Of a DNA stretch of 23,279 nt, positions 1 through 8,499 are shown one piece after another. Under the pieces are notes generated by a model, which did not search any database, was not told where the DNA came from, and saw only the letters and a list, made by a program, of their open reading frames with translations. The stretch covers positions 1 through 23,279 of the forward strand of contig CBDVDM010000028.1 of NCBI GenBank assembly GCA_965372745.1, written 5' to 3'. How positions within the stretch are numbered: position 1 is the stretch's first letter; every line of letters begins with the position of its first letter. The translations under genes and the position numbers were made by a program. The DNA is from VRUG01 sp965372745 (GTDB lineage: Bacteria > Planctomycetota > Phycisphaerae > Sedimentisphaerales > Anaerobacaceae).

Positions 1-59
1 AAACAACTTGGCTCAAATGTAATTGTGACACAGCCTGTACGGTCGAAATGACAAAGCAA

Positions 60-90
60 GATTGCCGCGGCCTTTCCGGCCTCGCAATGA
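60..90. repeat. Intergenic palindromic repeat, GATTGC/GCAATGA type (copy A)
   Basis: The element begins GATTGC (60-65) and ends CCTCGCAATGA (80-90), with a GC-rich centre that can also fold (CGGCC and GGCCTC arms). The unit at 12098-12125 has the same outer arms and the same CCTCGCAATGA end, so this is a repeated family within the window. Such GTCATTGCGAG-type palindromes are common between genes in several bacterial phyla. No coding role is visible. Confidence 0.7.
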
Positions 91-106
91 TCCCGATGGA
101 TCGGGA
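91..106. repeat. Perfect 7-bp hairpin adjoining palindrome A
   Basis: TCCCGAT (91-97) and ATCGGGA (100-106) are perfect inverted repeats separated by only GG. It directly abuts the preceding palindrome, so the two form a composite unit. No T-run follows on either strand, so it is not a standard intrinsic terminator. Confidence 0.6.
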
Positions 107-275
107 CTTCCGCTGCGCTTCAGCAGAGTGCTAAACGGTAAGGCATAAAACTTTATCAATATCATAAGGTAATACCAAAAATCTAAAAAAGGTCCTAAAA
201 AACACACCTTTTTAACACCTTATATGCCCCTTTCAACAGTCCTTAAAAAAACAGCTTAATAAAAACGCCCTTTAT

Positions 276-304
276 TTGGCTATGAGGTAACTGTTTCTTA
301 TATT
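276..304 (+). promoter_or_regulatory. Candidate sigma70-type promoter for the glycosyltransferase gene
   Basis: TTGGCT (276-281) and TATATT (299-304) are separated by 17 bp. The -10 matches TATAAT at five of six positions and the -35 keeps TTG. Transcription would begin near 311, giving a leader of about 50 nt. This is a pattern match only. Confidence 0.4.
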
Positions 305-362
305 TTACGTAGATATTAGAGGATAACCCTGAATTCGCATAACCCTTAGAAGGAAGAACATC

Positions 363-2150
363 ATGGCCAATAAGACGACACTCGTCCACGTAACCCACGA
401 AGCTATTGGTAAAATCGGCGGTATAGGCGCAGTTCTGCAGGGCCTGTTTACGTCAGACTCTTACAACCAGGCAGTTGGCCGCTCCATTCTTATAAGCCCA
501 TTGTTCTCGACAGATGGTACCGTCTTAGACAGACTCGGCGAAAATGGCGAAGTGCTATACTCGTCCGTCGATGGACTTATAAATACCGGCTATCGTGAAA
601 CGTTTAAAAAAATTGAGCATAACTATAATGTCGGCATAGTCTACGGCAGACGAACGTTTATCGATGAAGAGACCGGAACAAAAAACTCGCCCGAGGTCCT
701 GCTTATCGACGTAAGAAATACAAATACCAACGCAATAGACAGCTTTAAGAAAAAACTTTTCGAGAAATTCGATATTCAAAGTCACCTCTATGAGCAACTC
801 TGGGAATATGAACAGTACGTAAGATTGGCACCGGCGGCGATTGCAGCTTTAAAGGCCCTCGGCGCAGGTACTGATTCGACAATCATTATCTCACATGAAT
901 TTATGGGAATGCCGACGGTACTGGCAGGTATTCTCGATACGACATGCGATTTTAAGACCGTGTTTTACGCTCACGAAGTCGCTACAATGCGCCGAATAGT
1001 CGAAAAAAGTCCCGGACACGACACAATGTTTTACAACGTTATGAAACAGGCGCATGACGATAAGCTTTATGTCAATGACGTCTTCGGCGACCAAAACAGT
1101 TTTTTCAAACACCCTCTTGTCGATGCTGCAAAACATTGTGATGCTATTTGTGCCGTAGGTAACTACACCGCTAAGGAATTGAAGTTCCTTGCACCAGAAT
1201 TTGATGACGTTAATATCGATATTGTTTACAATGGAATACCTGCTTATCAAATCAGCCTTGCAGATAAAAACAAGTCCAGAAAGAAACTGCAGAAATACTG
1301 TAAAACACTGCTCGGATACGAGCCTGACTACATCTTCACCCACGTAACAAGGCTGGTAAAAAGCAAAGGTTTGTGGCGAGACCTGCGGGTACTCGAACAT
1401 ATTGAAAGAGAATTCAGAACACAAAATAAAACCGGCATATTGTTTTTGCTATCTACTGAAGTTGCACACAGACGCACCGAGGACATTTGCGAAATGGAGG
1501 CAAAATACAATTGGCCTGTCGCCCACCGCGAAGGGATGCCTGATATGTCAGGGGGAGAGGCTGACTTTTATACCGCTATCCAGCAGTTTAATTCAAGAAA
1601 CCGCAATATAAAAATTGTTTTCATTAACCAGTTCGGTTTCGACCCGGCCAGCTGTGGAAAGAGAATGCCGGAGGATATGGAGTTTATGGACATTCGCAAA
1701 GGCAGCGATGTGGAATTCGGGCAAAGTATCTATGAACCGTTCGGAATTGCTCAGCTGGAACCGTTAACCTTCGGCGGCGTCTGCGTAGTTACCAATGTAT
1801 GCGGCTGTGCAGGCTTTGTGCTGGATATAGCCGGAGAAGAAGGTACCAAAAATGTTGTTTTAGCTGACTATACCAGATTAAACAGCCACAGCTCTACTGA
1901 TATTGACGAGTTAAAACTAATCGACCAATCCATCCGTAACGAGATAGAACACAATATCAGCGAAAAAGTTGCAATGCAAATATGCTCACGACTTGCAAAA
2001 AGCGAATCCGAGACCCAGAAAATGCTTGAGGACGGCTATAATCTCGCCAAGAACATGAGCTGGGATGTCGTAGTCAAAAAACGTCTTCTGCCAACACTTG
2101 AAACAGCTTTAAGCAAACAACATAAAAAGCATCTTTGTATTAGCGTATGA
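363..2150 (+). CDS. GT-B glycosyltransferase, glycogen/starch-synthase-like
   Basis: This 595-residue protein is a predicted cytoplasmic retaining glycosyltransferase of the GT-B fold, probably making or extending a glucan from a nucleotide-sugar donor. Seen in the sequence: an N-terminal GKIGGIGAVL stretch (about residues 16-25) matching the K-x-G-G sugar-nucleotide loop of glycogen synthases, and a C-terminal YEPFGIAQLE segment giving the E-x7-E catalytic signature at E458 and E466, followed by the Gly-rich TFGGVCVV strand. At 595 residues it is longer than bacterial GlgA (about 480), so a GT3/GT5-like or separate subfamily is possible and the product is not certain. The ATG at 363 is preceded by AGGAAG at 351-356 with good spacing. 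It is followed after 92 bp by coaE on the same strand. Confidence 0.8.
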   Translation: MANKTTLVHVTHEAIGKIGGIGAVLQGLFTSDSYNQAVGRSILISPLFSTDGTVLDRLGENGEVLYSSVDGLINTGYRETFKKIEHNYNVGIVYGRRTFIDEETGTKNSPEVLLIDVRNTNTNAIDSFKKKLFEKFDIQSHLYEQLWEYEQYVRLAPAAIAALKALGAGTDSTIIISHEFMGMPTVLAGILDTTCDFKTVFYAHEVATMRRIVEKSPGHDTMFYNVMKQAHDDKLYVNDVFGDQNSFFKHPLVDAAKHCDAICAVGNYTAKELKFLAPEFDDVNIDIVYNGIPAYQISLADKNKSRKKLQKYCKTLLGYEPDYIFTHVTRLVKSKGLWRDLRVLEHIEREFRTQNKTGILFLLSTEVAHRRTEDICEMEAKYNWPVAHREGMPDMSGGEADFYTAIQQFNSRNRNIKIVFINQFGFDPASCGKRMPEDMEFMDIRKGSDVEFGQSIYEPFGIAQLEPLTFGGVCVVTNVCGCAGFVLDIAGEEGTKNVVLADYTRLNSHSSTDIDELKLIDQSIRNEIEHNISEKVAMQICSRLAKSESETQKMLEDGYNLAKNMSWDVVVKKRLLPTLETALSKQHKKHLCISV

Positions 2151-2242
2151 TTCGCGAACATGCCGTTTGAGCATTGATAAAATTGAAACATTCATCGCGA
2201 TACCCTTGACTACTGCATGGCCTGTGGTTAAACTTTCTGGCT

Positions 2243-2860
2243 GTGAATAATCCTGCAAAAAAACCAATAATAGGTATCCTGGGTGCAATTGCCTCGGGAA
2301 AAAGTACCGTAGCAGCTGAGTTTGCAAAATTAGGCTGTAAAGTAATCGATGCCGATAAGATTGCCCATAAGCTCCTCGATAAAAACGGCATAAAACAACA
2401 GGTGCTTGATTCTATCGGACAGGATGTACTGGATAGCTCAGGGAAAATTGACCGAAAGAAATTAGCTGACATTGTTTTCAATGATAACAGGAAACTTTCA
2501 ATTCTAAATAGTATAATTCACCCCCCTGTTTTGGAGCGTATCAATCAGCTTATAGAACAATATAATAATCAGGATAACGTTAAATGTATCGTCATAGATA
2601 TGCCGCTTTTGCTGGAAGTTGGCTTTGATAAACGCTGCGACAGGTTAATTTTTGTTGAATGTGAAGAAAAAATCAGGGCTGATAGAGCCCGAAAAATGGG
2701 TCTTTTCGACAAAAATCAGCTTAAAATGAGAGAAAATTTTCAGATTTCTCTGGACAACAAGGCCCGTACCGCCGATAATAGAATTGATAACAGTTCCGAC
2801 TACGAGGCATTAATCAAGCAAGTCGCTGAAGTTTTCTCTGGCATTGTGGATAACAGGTAA
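2243..2860 (+). CDS. coaE: Dephospho-CoA kinase
   Basis: CoaE phosphorylates the 3'-hydroxyl of dephospho-CoA with ATP, the last step of coenzyme A synthesis, in the cytoplasm. The 205-residue length is normal for the family. Visible motifs are the P-loop GAIASGKST at residues 14-22 (the family norm is GGIGSGKS, so it is slightly divergent), DADKIAH just after it, the PLLLEVGFD segment, and an RARKMG arginine lid followed by a C-terminal ADNRIDN stretch typical of CoaE. The start is GTG at 2243; the frame has a stop at 2207-2209 and no ATG, GTG or TTG between, so it is the first usable start, though its ribosome binding site is weak. It may be transcribed from the preceding gene. Confidence 0.93.
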   Translation: MNNPAKKPIIGILGAIASGKSTVAAEFAKLGCKVIDADKIAHKLLDKNGIKQQVLDSIGQDVLDSSGKIDRKKLADIVFNDNRKLSILNSIIHPPVLERINQLIEQYNNQDNVKCIVIDMPLLLEVGFDKRCDRLIFVECEEKIRADRARKMGLFDKNQLKMRENFQISLDNKARTADNRIDNSSDYEALIKQVAEVFSGIVDNR

Positions 2861-2903
2861 TAGGGGTTTAATTTAGAAAACTCATTTTAGATGCCAGTTT
2901 TAA

Positions 2904-2909
2904 TATAAT
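2904..2909 (+). promoter_or_regulatory. Possible -10 element upstream of rho
   Basis: A perfect TATAAT lies in an A/T-rich stretch of the 150-bp gap between coaE and rho. No good -35 is present at 16-18 bp upstream, so the call is weak. If used, it would give rho a leader of roughly 95 nt, a place where autoregulation of rho is often found in other bacteria. Confidence 0.3.
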
Positions 2910-3010
2910 GAATTATATTTCTGCCGTTTAAATCCAAATCCTATTAAGTCCAACAATAAGGTTTGTTAACTAAAAGCATGGACATTTTGTAAATCAAAGA
3001 AGGAGTGATT

Positions 3011-4486
3011 ATGGCTAAAACCGGTGATAAAAACGGAAAGCCCGTAACAAAAAGGGAAAAAACAACAAGGAAAAAAGGCGCTACGGAAGAACAGATTACC
3101 GCTAAGCAGTCAGAAGAAAAAACCAAGACAGTAACTGCTGTGGCCGAAAAAAACAGCAGCGAAAAGAACAAAAAGGCTGCAGAAGAAGAATCCACACATC
3201 AAAAATATGAGCGGGTTAAAAAAGGTAACTTATACCTGACAGATTTACAGAAACTCAACGTCTCTGAACTGCACGACGTTGCCAAAAAGGACAATATCAA
3301 GGAATACACCGCACTCAAAAAGCAGGATTTGATTTTCAGAATCCTTAAAGAACGTATTCGCCAAAATGGTCTTATGTACGGTGAAGGTGTGCTGGAGGTT
3401 CTCCCCGATGGTTATGGCTTCCTAAGAAACACACAATACAATTACTTATCCAGCCCCGACGATATTTATATCTCGCCTTCACAAATCCGGCGTTTTGGGC
3501 TGCGAACCGGAAATATCGTTTCTGGACAAATCAGACCACCGAAAGATTCTGAGAAATATTTCGCCCTGCTTCGCGTAGAAGCTATTAACTTCGAAGACCC
3601 CGACAAGCTTTCAGAAAAGATTGTATTCAGCGACCTGACTCCGTTACATCCGGAAGATAGACTTATTCTGGAAACAAACCCAGAAGAACTTAATATGCGG
3701 ATAATTGATATGGTAACTCCGGTTGGTAAAGGTCAACGCGGTTTAATCGTTGCCCCTCCACGAACCGGTAAAACCGTCCTGCTTCAAAAAATGGCAAATG
3801 CGGTCAGTACCAACCACCCCGAAGTAAAACTGATAGTGCTGCTGATCGACGAAAGGCCTGAAGAAGTAACCGAGATGGAACGCAAAACCGCTGACGACGT
3901 CGAAGTAATAAGCTCTACATTCGATGAGCCTGCATCACGCCATTGTCAGGTCGCGGAAGTTGTTATCGAAAAGGCAAAAAGACTCGTCGAGTATGGAGAA
4001 GATGTGGTTATCCTGCTCGATTCTATAACACGCCTTGCACGCGCTTACAATACTGAAATGCCGCACTCAGGAAAAATCCTGACCGGTGGTGTCGATGCCG
4101 GTGCAATGCAGTTGCCCAAAAAGTTCTTCGGTGCAGCAAGAAATATCGAAGAAGGCGGGTCGCTGAGTATTTTCGCTACCGCCTTGGTTGATACAGGCTC
4201 GAAAATGGACGAGGTCATCTTCGAAGAGTTCAAAGCCACCGGAAATATGGAACTGCATCTCGACCGCAAACTGGTTGACAGAAGAACATGGCCCGCTATC
4301 GATATAAGCAAAAGTGGAACAAGAAGAGAGGAACTGCTCCTCGATAAGAGAGAACTCGAACTTGTTTATCGAATCAGAAAAGTACTGAGCGATTTGAATC
4401 CCGTCGAAGCGATGGAACTGCTAAAGAGCAGACTTGGCAAATGTCGAACCAACGCAGAATTCCTGATGACAATGAACATTGACTAA
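3011..4486 (+). CDS. rho: Transcription termination factor Rho
   Basis: Rho is a hexameric RNA-dependent ATPase/translocase that ends transcription at untranslated RNA. The 491-residue protein has a Lys/Glu-rich extension (residues 1 to about 70), a Rho_N helical segment, the cold-shock-like RNA-binding domain (GEGVLEVLPDGYGFLR), P-loop APPRTGKT with K254 and T255, Walker B VVILLDSITRLARAYN, the Q-loop region TGGVDAGAMQLPKKFFG and a closing SGTRREELLL segment. E. coli Rho (419 residues) lacks the charged N-terminal extension. I chose ATG 3011 because AAGAAGGAG (2997-3005) lies 5 nt ahead; a GTG at 3005 overlaps that site and is an unlikely start. An intrinsic terminator follows at 4510-4546. 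Confidence 0.97.
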   Translation: MAKTGDKNGKPVTKREKTTRKKGATEEQITAKQSEEKTKTVTAVAEKNSSEKNKKAAEEESTHQKYERVKKGNLYLTDLQKLNVSELHDVAKKDNIKEYTALKKQDLIFRILKERIRQNGLMYGEGVLEVLPDGYGFLRNTQYNYLSSPDDIYISPSQIRRFGLRTGNIVSGQIRPPKDSEKYFALLRVEAINFEDPDKLSEKIVFSDLTPLHPEDRLILETNPEELNMRIIDMVTPVGKGQRGLIVAPPRTGKTVLLQKMANAVSTNHPEVKLIVLLIDERPEEVTEMERKTADDVEVISSTFDEPASRHCQVAEVVIEKAKRLVEYGEDVVILLDSITRLARAYNTEMPHSGKILTGGVDAGAMQLPKKFFGAARNIEEGGSLSIFATALVDTGSKMDEVIFEEFKATGNMELHLDRKLVDRRTWPAIDISKSGTRREELLLDKRELELVYRIRKVLSDLNPVEAMELLKSRLGKCRTNAEFLMTMNID

Positions 4487-4509
4487 GCTGAGATGTTTTA
4501 TTAAAATCG

Positions 4510-4546
4510 AATTCCGGCATTTATAAGTATTTGCCGGAATTTTTTT
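4510..4546 (+). terminator. Intrinsic terminator after rho
   Basis: AATTCCGGCA (4510-4519) pairs perfectly with TGCCGGAATT (4532-4541) across a 12-nt loop, and the T-run continues to 4546. The loop carries TATAAG (4522-4527), a -10-like hexamer. valS starts only 28 nt beyond the T-run. Confidence 0.85.
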
Positions 4547-4574
4547 ATGTCAGATTTCGAATCAGGGACACAAT

Positions 4575-7529
4575 ATGGCAGAAGAAATTTCGAAAATTTA
4601 CGAACCTAAAACGATAGAGAAGCAGGCCAACGATATATGGATTTCGGGTGATTATTTTCATGCTAAAGCGCCTCCGAATCAACAAAAAACAGTCCAAAAG
4701 CCTTATACCATTGTAATTCCACCTCCGAACGTAACCGCCCCGCTGCACATGGGACACGCACTTAATAATACCCTGCAGGATATACTGATTCGTTTTCATA
4801 GAATGCAGAAATTTAATACCCTATGGATGCCGGGCACAGACCACGCCGGCATTGCTACCCAAACCGTTGTTGAAAAGCGTATCCTTGCCGAAGAAGGAAA
4901 ACGTCGTACAGAATTCGAGCGTGATGATTTTGTAGGGCGTGTACAAGCATGGAAAGATGAATATGAGGTTCGCATAATTGAACAGTTGAAGGCAATGGGC
5001 TGTTCATGCGACTGGGAGCGGATACGATTTACAATGGATAAGGTATGTGCAAAGGCTGTTCGCGCGACATTTTTTAAACTTTTTGCAGACGACTTAATTT
5101 ATCGCGGTAAACGCCTTGTAAACTGGGACCCTGCGACTCAAACAGTATTAGCTGACGATGAAGTCGAGCATGAAATGATTCAGGGGTACTTCTGGTATCT
5201 GCAATACCCGCTCGTAGAACCTGTCCAAATAGCCGGTGAACAAATCGAGCATGTTACGGTTGCGACAACACGGCCGGAAACAATGCTCGGTGATACTGCT
5301 ATCGCTATGAACCCGGCAGATAGTCGTGCTAAACATTTGATTGGTAAAAAAGTTCGTCTGCCGATAGTCGGACGGATAATTCCGATAATTGCCGACGAAC
5401 ACGTTGTTTTACCCGACCCTGAAAGTGATGACGAAAAGGCAAAATTTTCAACCGGTTTTTTGAAGGTTACCCCTGCCCATGACCCGGATGACTGGGAGAT
5501 AGGTCAGCGTCACAATCTTGAAGTTATTAATGTTATGGCGCCGGACGGCAGTATCAGCGACAAATTCGGCTGGGCCGACGCGGTTGACAGTGACGCCGAA
5601 TTTTTGCTTGGCATGGACCGCTACGAGGCCAGAGAAGCCATTGTCGAATGGTTCCGCCAGGAAAAACTGCTCGCCGATACCCGTGAATATGCCCACGAGG
5701 TCGGGCACAGCTATCGCAGCCATGTAGCAATAGAGCCTTATCTATCCGACCAGTGGTACATAGCTGTAAAAAAACCCATCGAACATCTGGCAGAAAAATT
5801 CGGTACCGGCCTGATTGAAGGAACTGATGTGCCGGCAAATTCATTAGCAGGACTGGCACTGAAGCCTTTACTCGATGGACGACTGCGTTTTATCCCCGAA
5901 CGCTACAGCAAAACATATCAAGGCTGGCTTGAAAACCTGCGGGACTGGCCGATAAGCCGACAACTGTGGTGGGGACATAGAATACCAATTTGGGTAAGTC
6001 CCGAAGAAAATGCTACCTTGAATGATAAACTCAAGACCCTTGAGAAGGAAAACAGAATATCCGTTCAAACATATCAGGAAAATCTTTATGTATGCGTCAG
6101 CAATGCTGAAGACAGTGAAGCTGTAACTATCCTGGAAAAAGCCGGCTACAACTGTGACCCTGATGTATTGGATACATGGTTTTCGTCGGCACTTTGGCCG
6201 TTTAGCACAATGGGCTGGCCTGACGAAACAGCGCAGCTCGATACATTTTATCCCGGCGATTTACTTTGCACCGCCCGCGAGATTATAACTCTGTGGGTCT
6301 CACGCATGGTGATGATGGGACAATACTGCGTAGGCGACATTCCATTTAGTGATGTCTTCATCCATGCTATGATACAGGATGGTCAAGGCCGCAAGATGTC
6401 AAAGAGCCTCGGCAATGGTATCGACCCGCTTGTGGCCATTGACAGTCACGGCGCAGATGCAATGCGATTCACATTAGCCAGTATGACTACAGATACCCAG
6501 GACGTTCGAATGCCGGTTGAACTAATCACCCTGCCGGACGGCAGGGAAGTAAATACATCTCCTAAATTCGATGTCGGAAGAAATTTCTGCAATAAACTCT
6601 GGAACGCCTCGCGTTTTGCAATGATGAATCTTGAGGGTATTGACACTGAAAAATTCGACCCTGCAAAAATGACAATTACTGATAAATGGATATTGTCAAG
6701 ACTTAGTGAAACTGTAACCGAGGTTACAAAGGCTTTAGGCGAACTAAAATTCTCCGAGCCGCTGACACAGGCTTACAAATTCTTCTGGAATGATTTCTGT
6801 GACTGGTACCTCGAATGGGCCAAACCAAGAATGCAGGACAACGAGCAAAAAGCGATAGCTCAAAACGTACTGGCATTTGTTCTTGACCAGATTCTGCGCC
6901 TCTTACATCCATTTGTACCATTCATTACCGAGGGTATATTCCAGAATCTAAATAATATAGCACCGGTCAGAGAACTTAAAGGATTTATGGAGGCTGAAAG
7001 TGCAGAAGCATTAGTAATTGCCAAATGGCCTGATGACAAAGCATCGCTGCGAAATGAAGATATCGAAGAGCAAATCGCAACTGTCCAGACAGCCATTCGA
7101 ACCATCAGGGACCTTAGAAGTAAATACAATAAAAAACCCGGTGAAAAATTGATTGTCTCAGTAAACTGCCCAAAACAACTTTCTGATATTCTCAATGAAA
7201 ATGCCGAACTTATATGCCAATTGGCCAATTTAGAGGAATTTACAGCAGCTCAGAATCTCGATAAGCCTGAAAATTCAGCGGCGACCGTCGCCGAGCAGAT
7301 GCAAATTTATCTCCATGATGCAATTGATATCGAAACTGAAAGAAAACGGCTGAAAAAACAAAAGCAGCAAACTGAAAATGCAAAAAAAGGCGTCGAAGCC
7401 AAACTTGCCAATGAAAATTTCGTAAACAAGGCCAAGCCAGAAGTCGTCGAACAGGCCCGAAACAAATTGAATGAACTAACAGAACAACTAAAGGTCATCG
7501 ATGAGCATCTTTCACATTTAGCCGATTAA
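4575..7529 (+). CDS. valS: Valine--tRNA ligase
   Basis: ValS charges tRNA-Val with valine and edits mischarged threonine. The 984-residue protein shows the class I signatures HMGH (residues 58-61) and KMSKS (607-611), the WMPGTDHAGIATQ segment, the CP1 editing domain (TTRPETMLGDTA and TPAHDPDDWEIG), the LDTWFSSALWPFSTMGWP catalytic segment, an anticodon-binding domain, and a C-terminal coiled coil from about residue 900 rich in Lys and Glu, as expected for ValRS. A short insertion (LITLPDGREVNTSPK) sits between the KMSKS region and the RNFCNKLWNASRF helix. Start ATG 4575 is preceded by a modest CAGGGA site. The BFN gene follows after 15 nt, suggesting co-transcription. Confidence 0.97.
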   Translation: MAEEISKIYEPKTIEKQANDIWISGDYFHAKAPPNQQKTVQKPYTIVIPPPNVTAPLHMGHALNNTLQDILIRFHRMQKFNTLWMPGTDHAGIATQTVVEKRILAEEGKRRTEFERDDFVGRVQAWKDEYEVRIIEQLKAMGCSCDWERIRFTMDKVCAKAVRATFFKLFADDLIYRGKRLVNWDPATQTVLADDEVEHEMIQGYFWYLQYPLVEPVQIAGEQIEHVTVATTRPETMLGDTAIAMNPADSRAKHLIGKKVRLPIVGRIIPIIADEHVVLPDPESDDEKAKFSTGFLKVTPAHDPDDWEIGQRHNLEVINVMAPDGSISDKFGWADAVDSDAEFLLGMDRYEAREAIVEWFRQEKLLADTREYAHEVGHSYRSHVAIEPYLSDQWYIAVKKPIEHLAEKFGTGLIEGTDVPANSLAGLALKPLLDGRLRFIPERYSKTYQGWLENLRDWPISRQLWWGHRIPIWVSPEENATLNDKLKTLEKENRISVQTYQENLYVCVSNAEDSEAVTILEKAGYNCDPDVLDTWFSSALWPFSTMGWPDETAQLDTFYPGDLLCTAREIITLWVSRMVMMGQYCVGDIPFSDVFIHAMIQDGQGRKMSKSLGNGIDPLVAIDSHGADAMRFTLASMTTDTQDVRMPVELITLPDGREVNTSPKFDVGRNFCNKLWNASRFAMMNLEGIDTEKFDPAKMTITDKWILSRLSETVTEVTKALGELKFSEPLTQAYKFFWNDFCDWYLEWAKPRMQDNEQKAIAQNVLAFVLDQILRLLHPFVPFITEGIFQNLNNIAPVRELKGFMEAESAEALVIAKWPDDKASLRNEDIEEQIATVQTAIRTIRDLRSKYNKKPGEKLIVSVNCPKQLSDILNENAELICQLANLEEFTAAQNLDKPENSAATVAEQMQIYLHDAIDIETERKRLKKQKQQTENAKKGVEAKLANENFVNKAKPEVVEQARNKLNELTEQLKVIDEHLSHLAD

Positions 7530-7544
7530 AAAGGCGGTACCGAA

Positions 7545-7940
7545 ATGGATATCGAAGCAGAATTGTCACGCATTATTATTAACGAATCATCAGACCAGCA
7601 GGTAATCGTTCTAAAAGAACGTCACGGCGAAAGAAGTTTTCCTGTTGTAATCGGAATAGTTGAAATCTTTGCAATTGACCGACGACTAAAAGGTATAAAG
7701 CCTCCTCGTCCGATGACACATGATTTACTGGCAGGTGTAATTGAAGGCCTTGGTGCCAAAATAGAAAAAATCGTTATAACTGACCTGCGCAAGCATACCT
7801 TCTACGCCAGTATACATCTAAGTTTAAACGGAGAAATAATTAAAATCGATTCCCGTCCGTCCGATGCAATAGCTCTTGGTTCAGCTTCGAGTTCCCCTAT
7901 TTTTGTAGCTGAGCATGTTTTTGAGAAGGCCTGCCGCTAA
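7545..7940 (+). CDS. Bifunctional nuclease family protein (BFN/DUF151)
   Basis: This 131-residue protein consists almost wholly of one BFN/DUF151 domain. Recognisable features are FPVVIGIVEIFAIDR near the start, the RPMTHDLL motif, the FYASIHL strand and the DSRPSDAIAL motif before PIFVAEHVFEKA at the end. Plant and mycobacterial relatives have reported RNase/DNase activity, but the role in most bacteria is unsettled, so activity here is inferred from family only. The ATG has AAGGCGG at 7531-7537, and the 15-nt gap from valS implies a shared transcript. Its last 44 nt overlap the 3' end of lspA on the other strand; both C-termini look like normal family ends. Confidence 0.88.
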   Translation: MDIEAELSRIIINESSDQQVIVLKERHGERSFPVVIGIVEIFAIDRRLKGIKPPRPMTHDLLAGVIEGLGAKIEKIVITDLRKHTFYASIHLSLNGEIIKIDSRPSDAIALGSASSSPIFVAEHVFEKACR

Positions 7941-8481
7941 AAAAACTACAAATAATCATCAGCCCCACTCCAATACAAAGCATACTATCGGCCACATTAA
8001 ATGCAGGCCAATGGTATCGGCCATAATAAACGTCAATAAAATCGCGAACCAGGCCGCCGTGAAAAATCCTGTCATAAAGATTACCGCAGACACCGGCCAT
8101 AAAAAGGCCAAGGGCAATATAAATAAGTTTATGCTCAATTCTGCTAAAAAAAATAATGGAAAGAATAATTAGCAAGGCAAGAAGCGATACTGCTACCAAT
8201 AAATAACGCTGACCGCTTGCAATTCCAAAAGCAGCACCTGCATTTACCGCCCGTACCAGTTGCAAAAATCCATCGATGACCGAAACCTTACAAAAGGGTT
8301 TCTGTTCCAGCCATGCAAATACAGCACTTTTGCTCCATAAATCCAAAATACAACCTGAAATCACAATAGGCCAGAATATAAGCTGAGTCGATAACGGCGG
8401 AACCACAAAGGCATGCCTCTGAAAAAAAAACCTGCCTGGTTTGGGCTGGGAAGTTGTTTGTTCTTTTTTAAATTCTGTCAC
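7897..8481 (-). CDS. lspA: Lipoprotein signal peptidase (signal peptidase II)
   Basis: LspA is the inner-membrane aspartyl protease that removes the signal peptide of prolipoproteins after lipid attachment to cysteine. The 194-residue protein has four hydrophobic segments, the RAVNAGAAFGI motif, GNLYDR, and the catalytic pair D147 (VRDF) and D165 (FNVADS) with the 18-residue spacing seen in E. coli LspA. An N-terminal extension of about 30 polar residues precedes the first helix. The start is GTG at 8479-8481 with no strong ribosome binding site, 18 nt after the lipoprotein gene, so translation is probably coupled. The 3' end overlaps the convergent BFN gene by 44 nt. Confidence 0.95.
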   Translation of the reverse strand: MTEFKKEQTTSQPKPGRFFFQRHAFVVPPLSTQLIFWPIVISGCILDLWSKSAVFAWLEQKPFCKVSVIDGFLQLVRAVNAGAAFGIASGQRYLLVAVSLLALLIILSIIFFSRIEHKLIYIALGLFMAGVCGNLYDRIFHGGLVRDFIDVYYGRYHWPAFNVADSMLCIGVGLMIICSFFSGRPSQKHAQLQK

Positions 8482-8499
8482 GTTTAAAGATTGCCAAAA

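Larger units (their letters stand above)
1..362. other. Gene-free stretch upstream of the glycosyltransferase gene
   Basis: No convincing gene lies here. The only reading frame of note, 13-207 on the minus strand, is 64 codons, runs straight through two palindromic repeat units and has no family resemblance. The stretch holds a palindromic repeat (60-90), a second perfect hairpin (91-106), A/T-rich sequence, a candidate promoter (276-304) and the ribosome binding site AGGAAG at 351-356 that sets the start of the next gene. Confidence 0.6.

Noticed and set aside
13..207. A 64-codon minus-strand frame at the left edge
   Set aside because: It runs through two palindromic repeat units, has no family resemblance and no ribosome binding site of note.
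891..1424. A 177-codon minus-strand frame
   Set aside because: It lies wholly inside the glycosyltransferase gene on the opposite strand and its translation shows no domain; it is a shadow.
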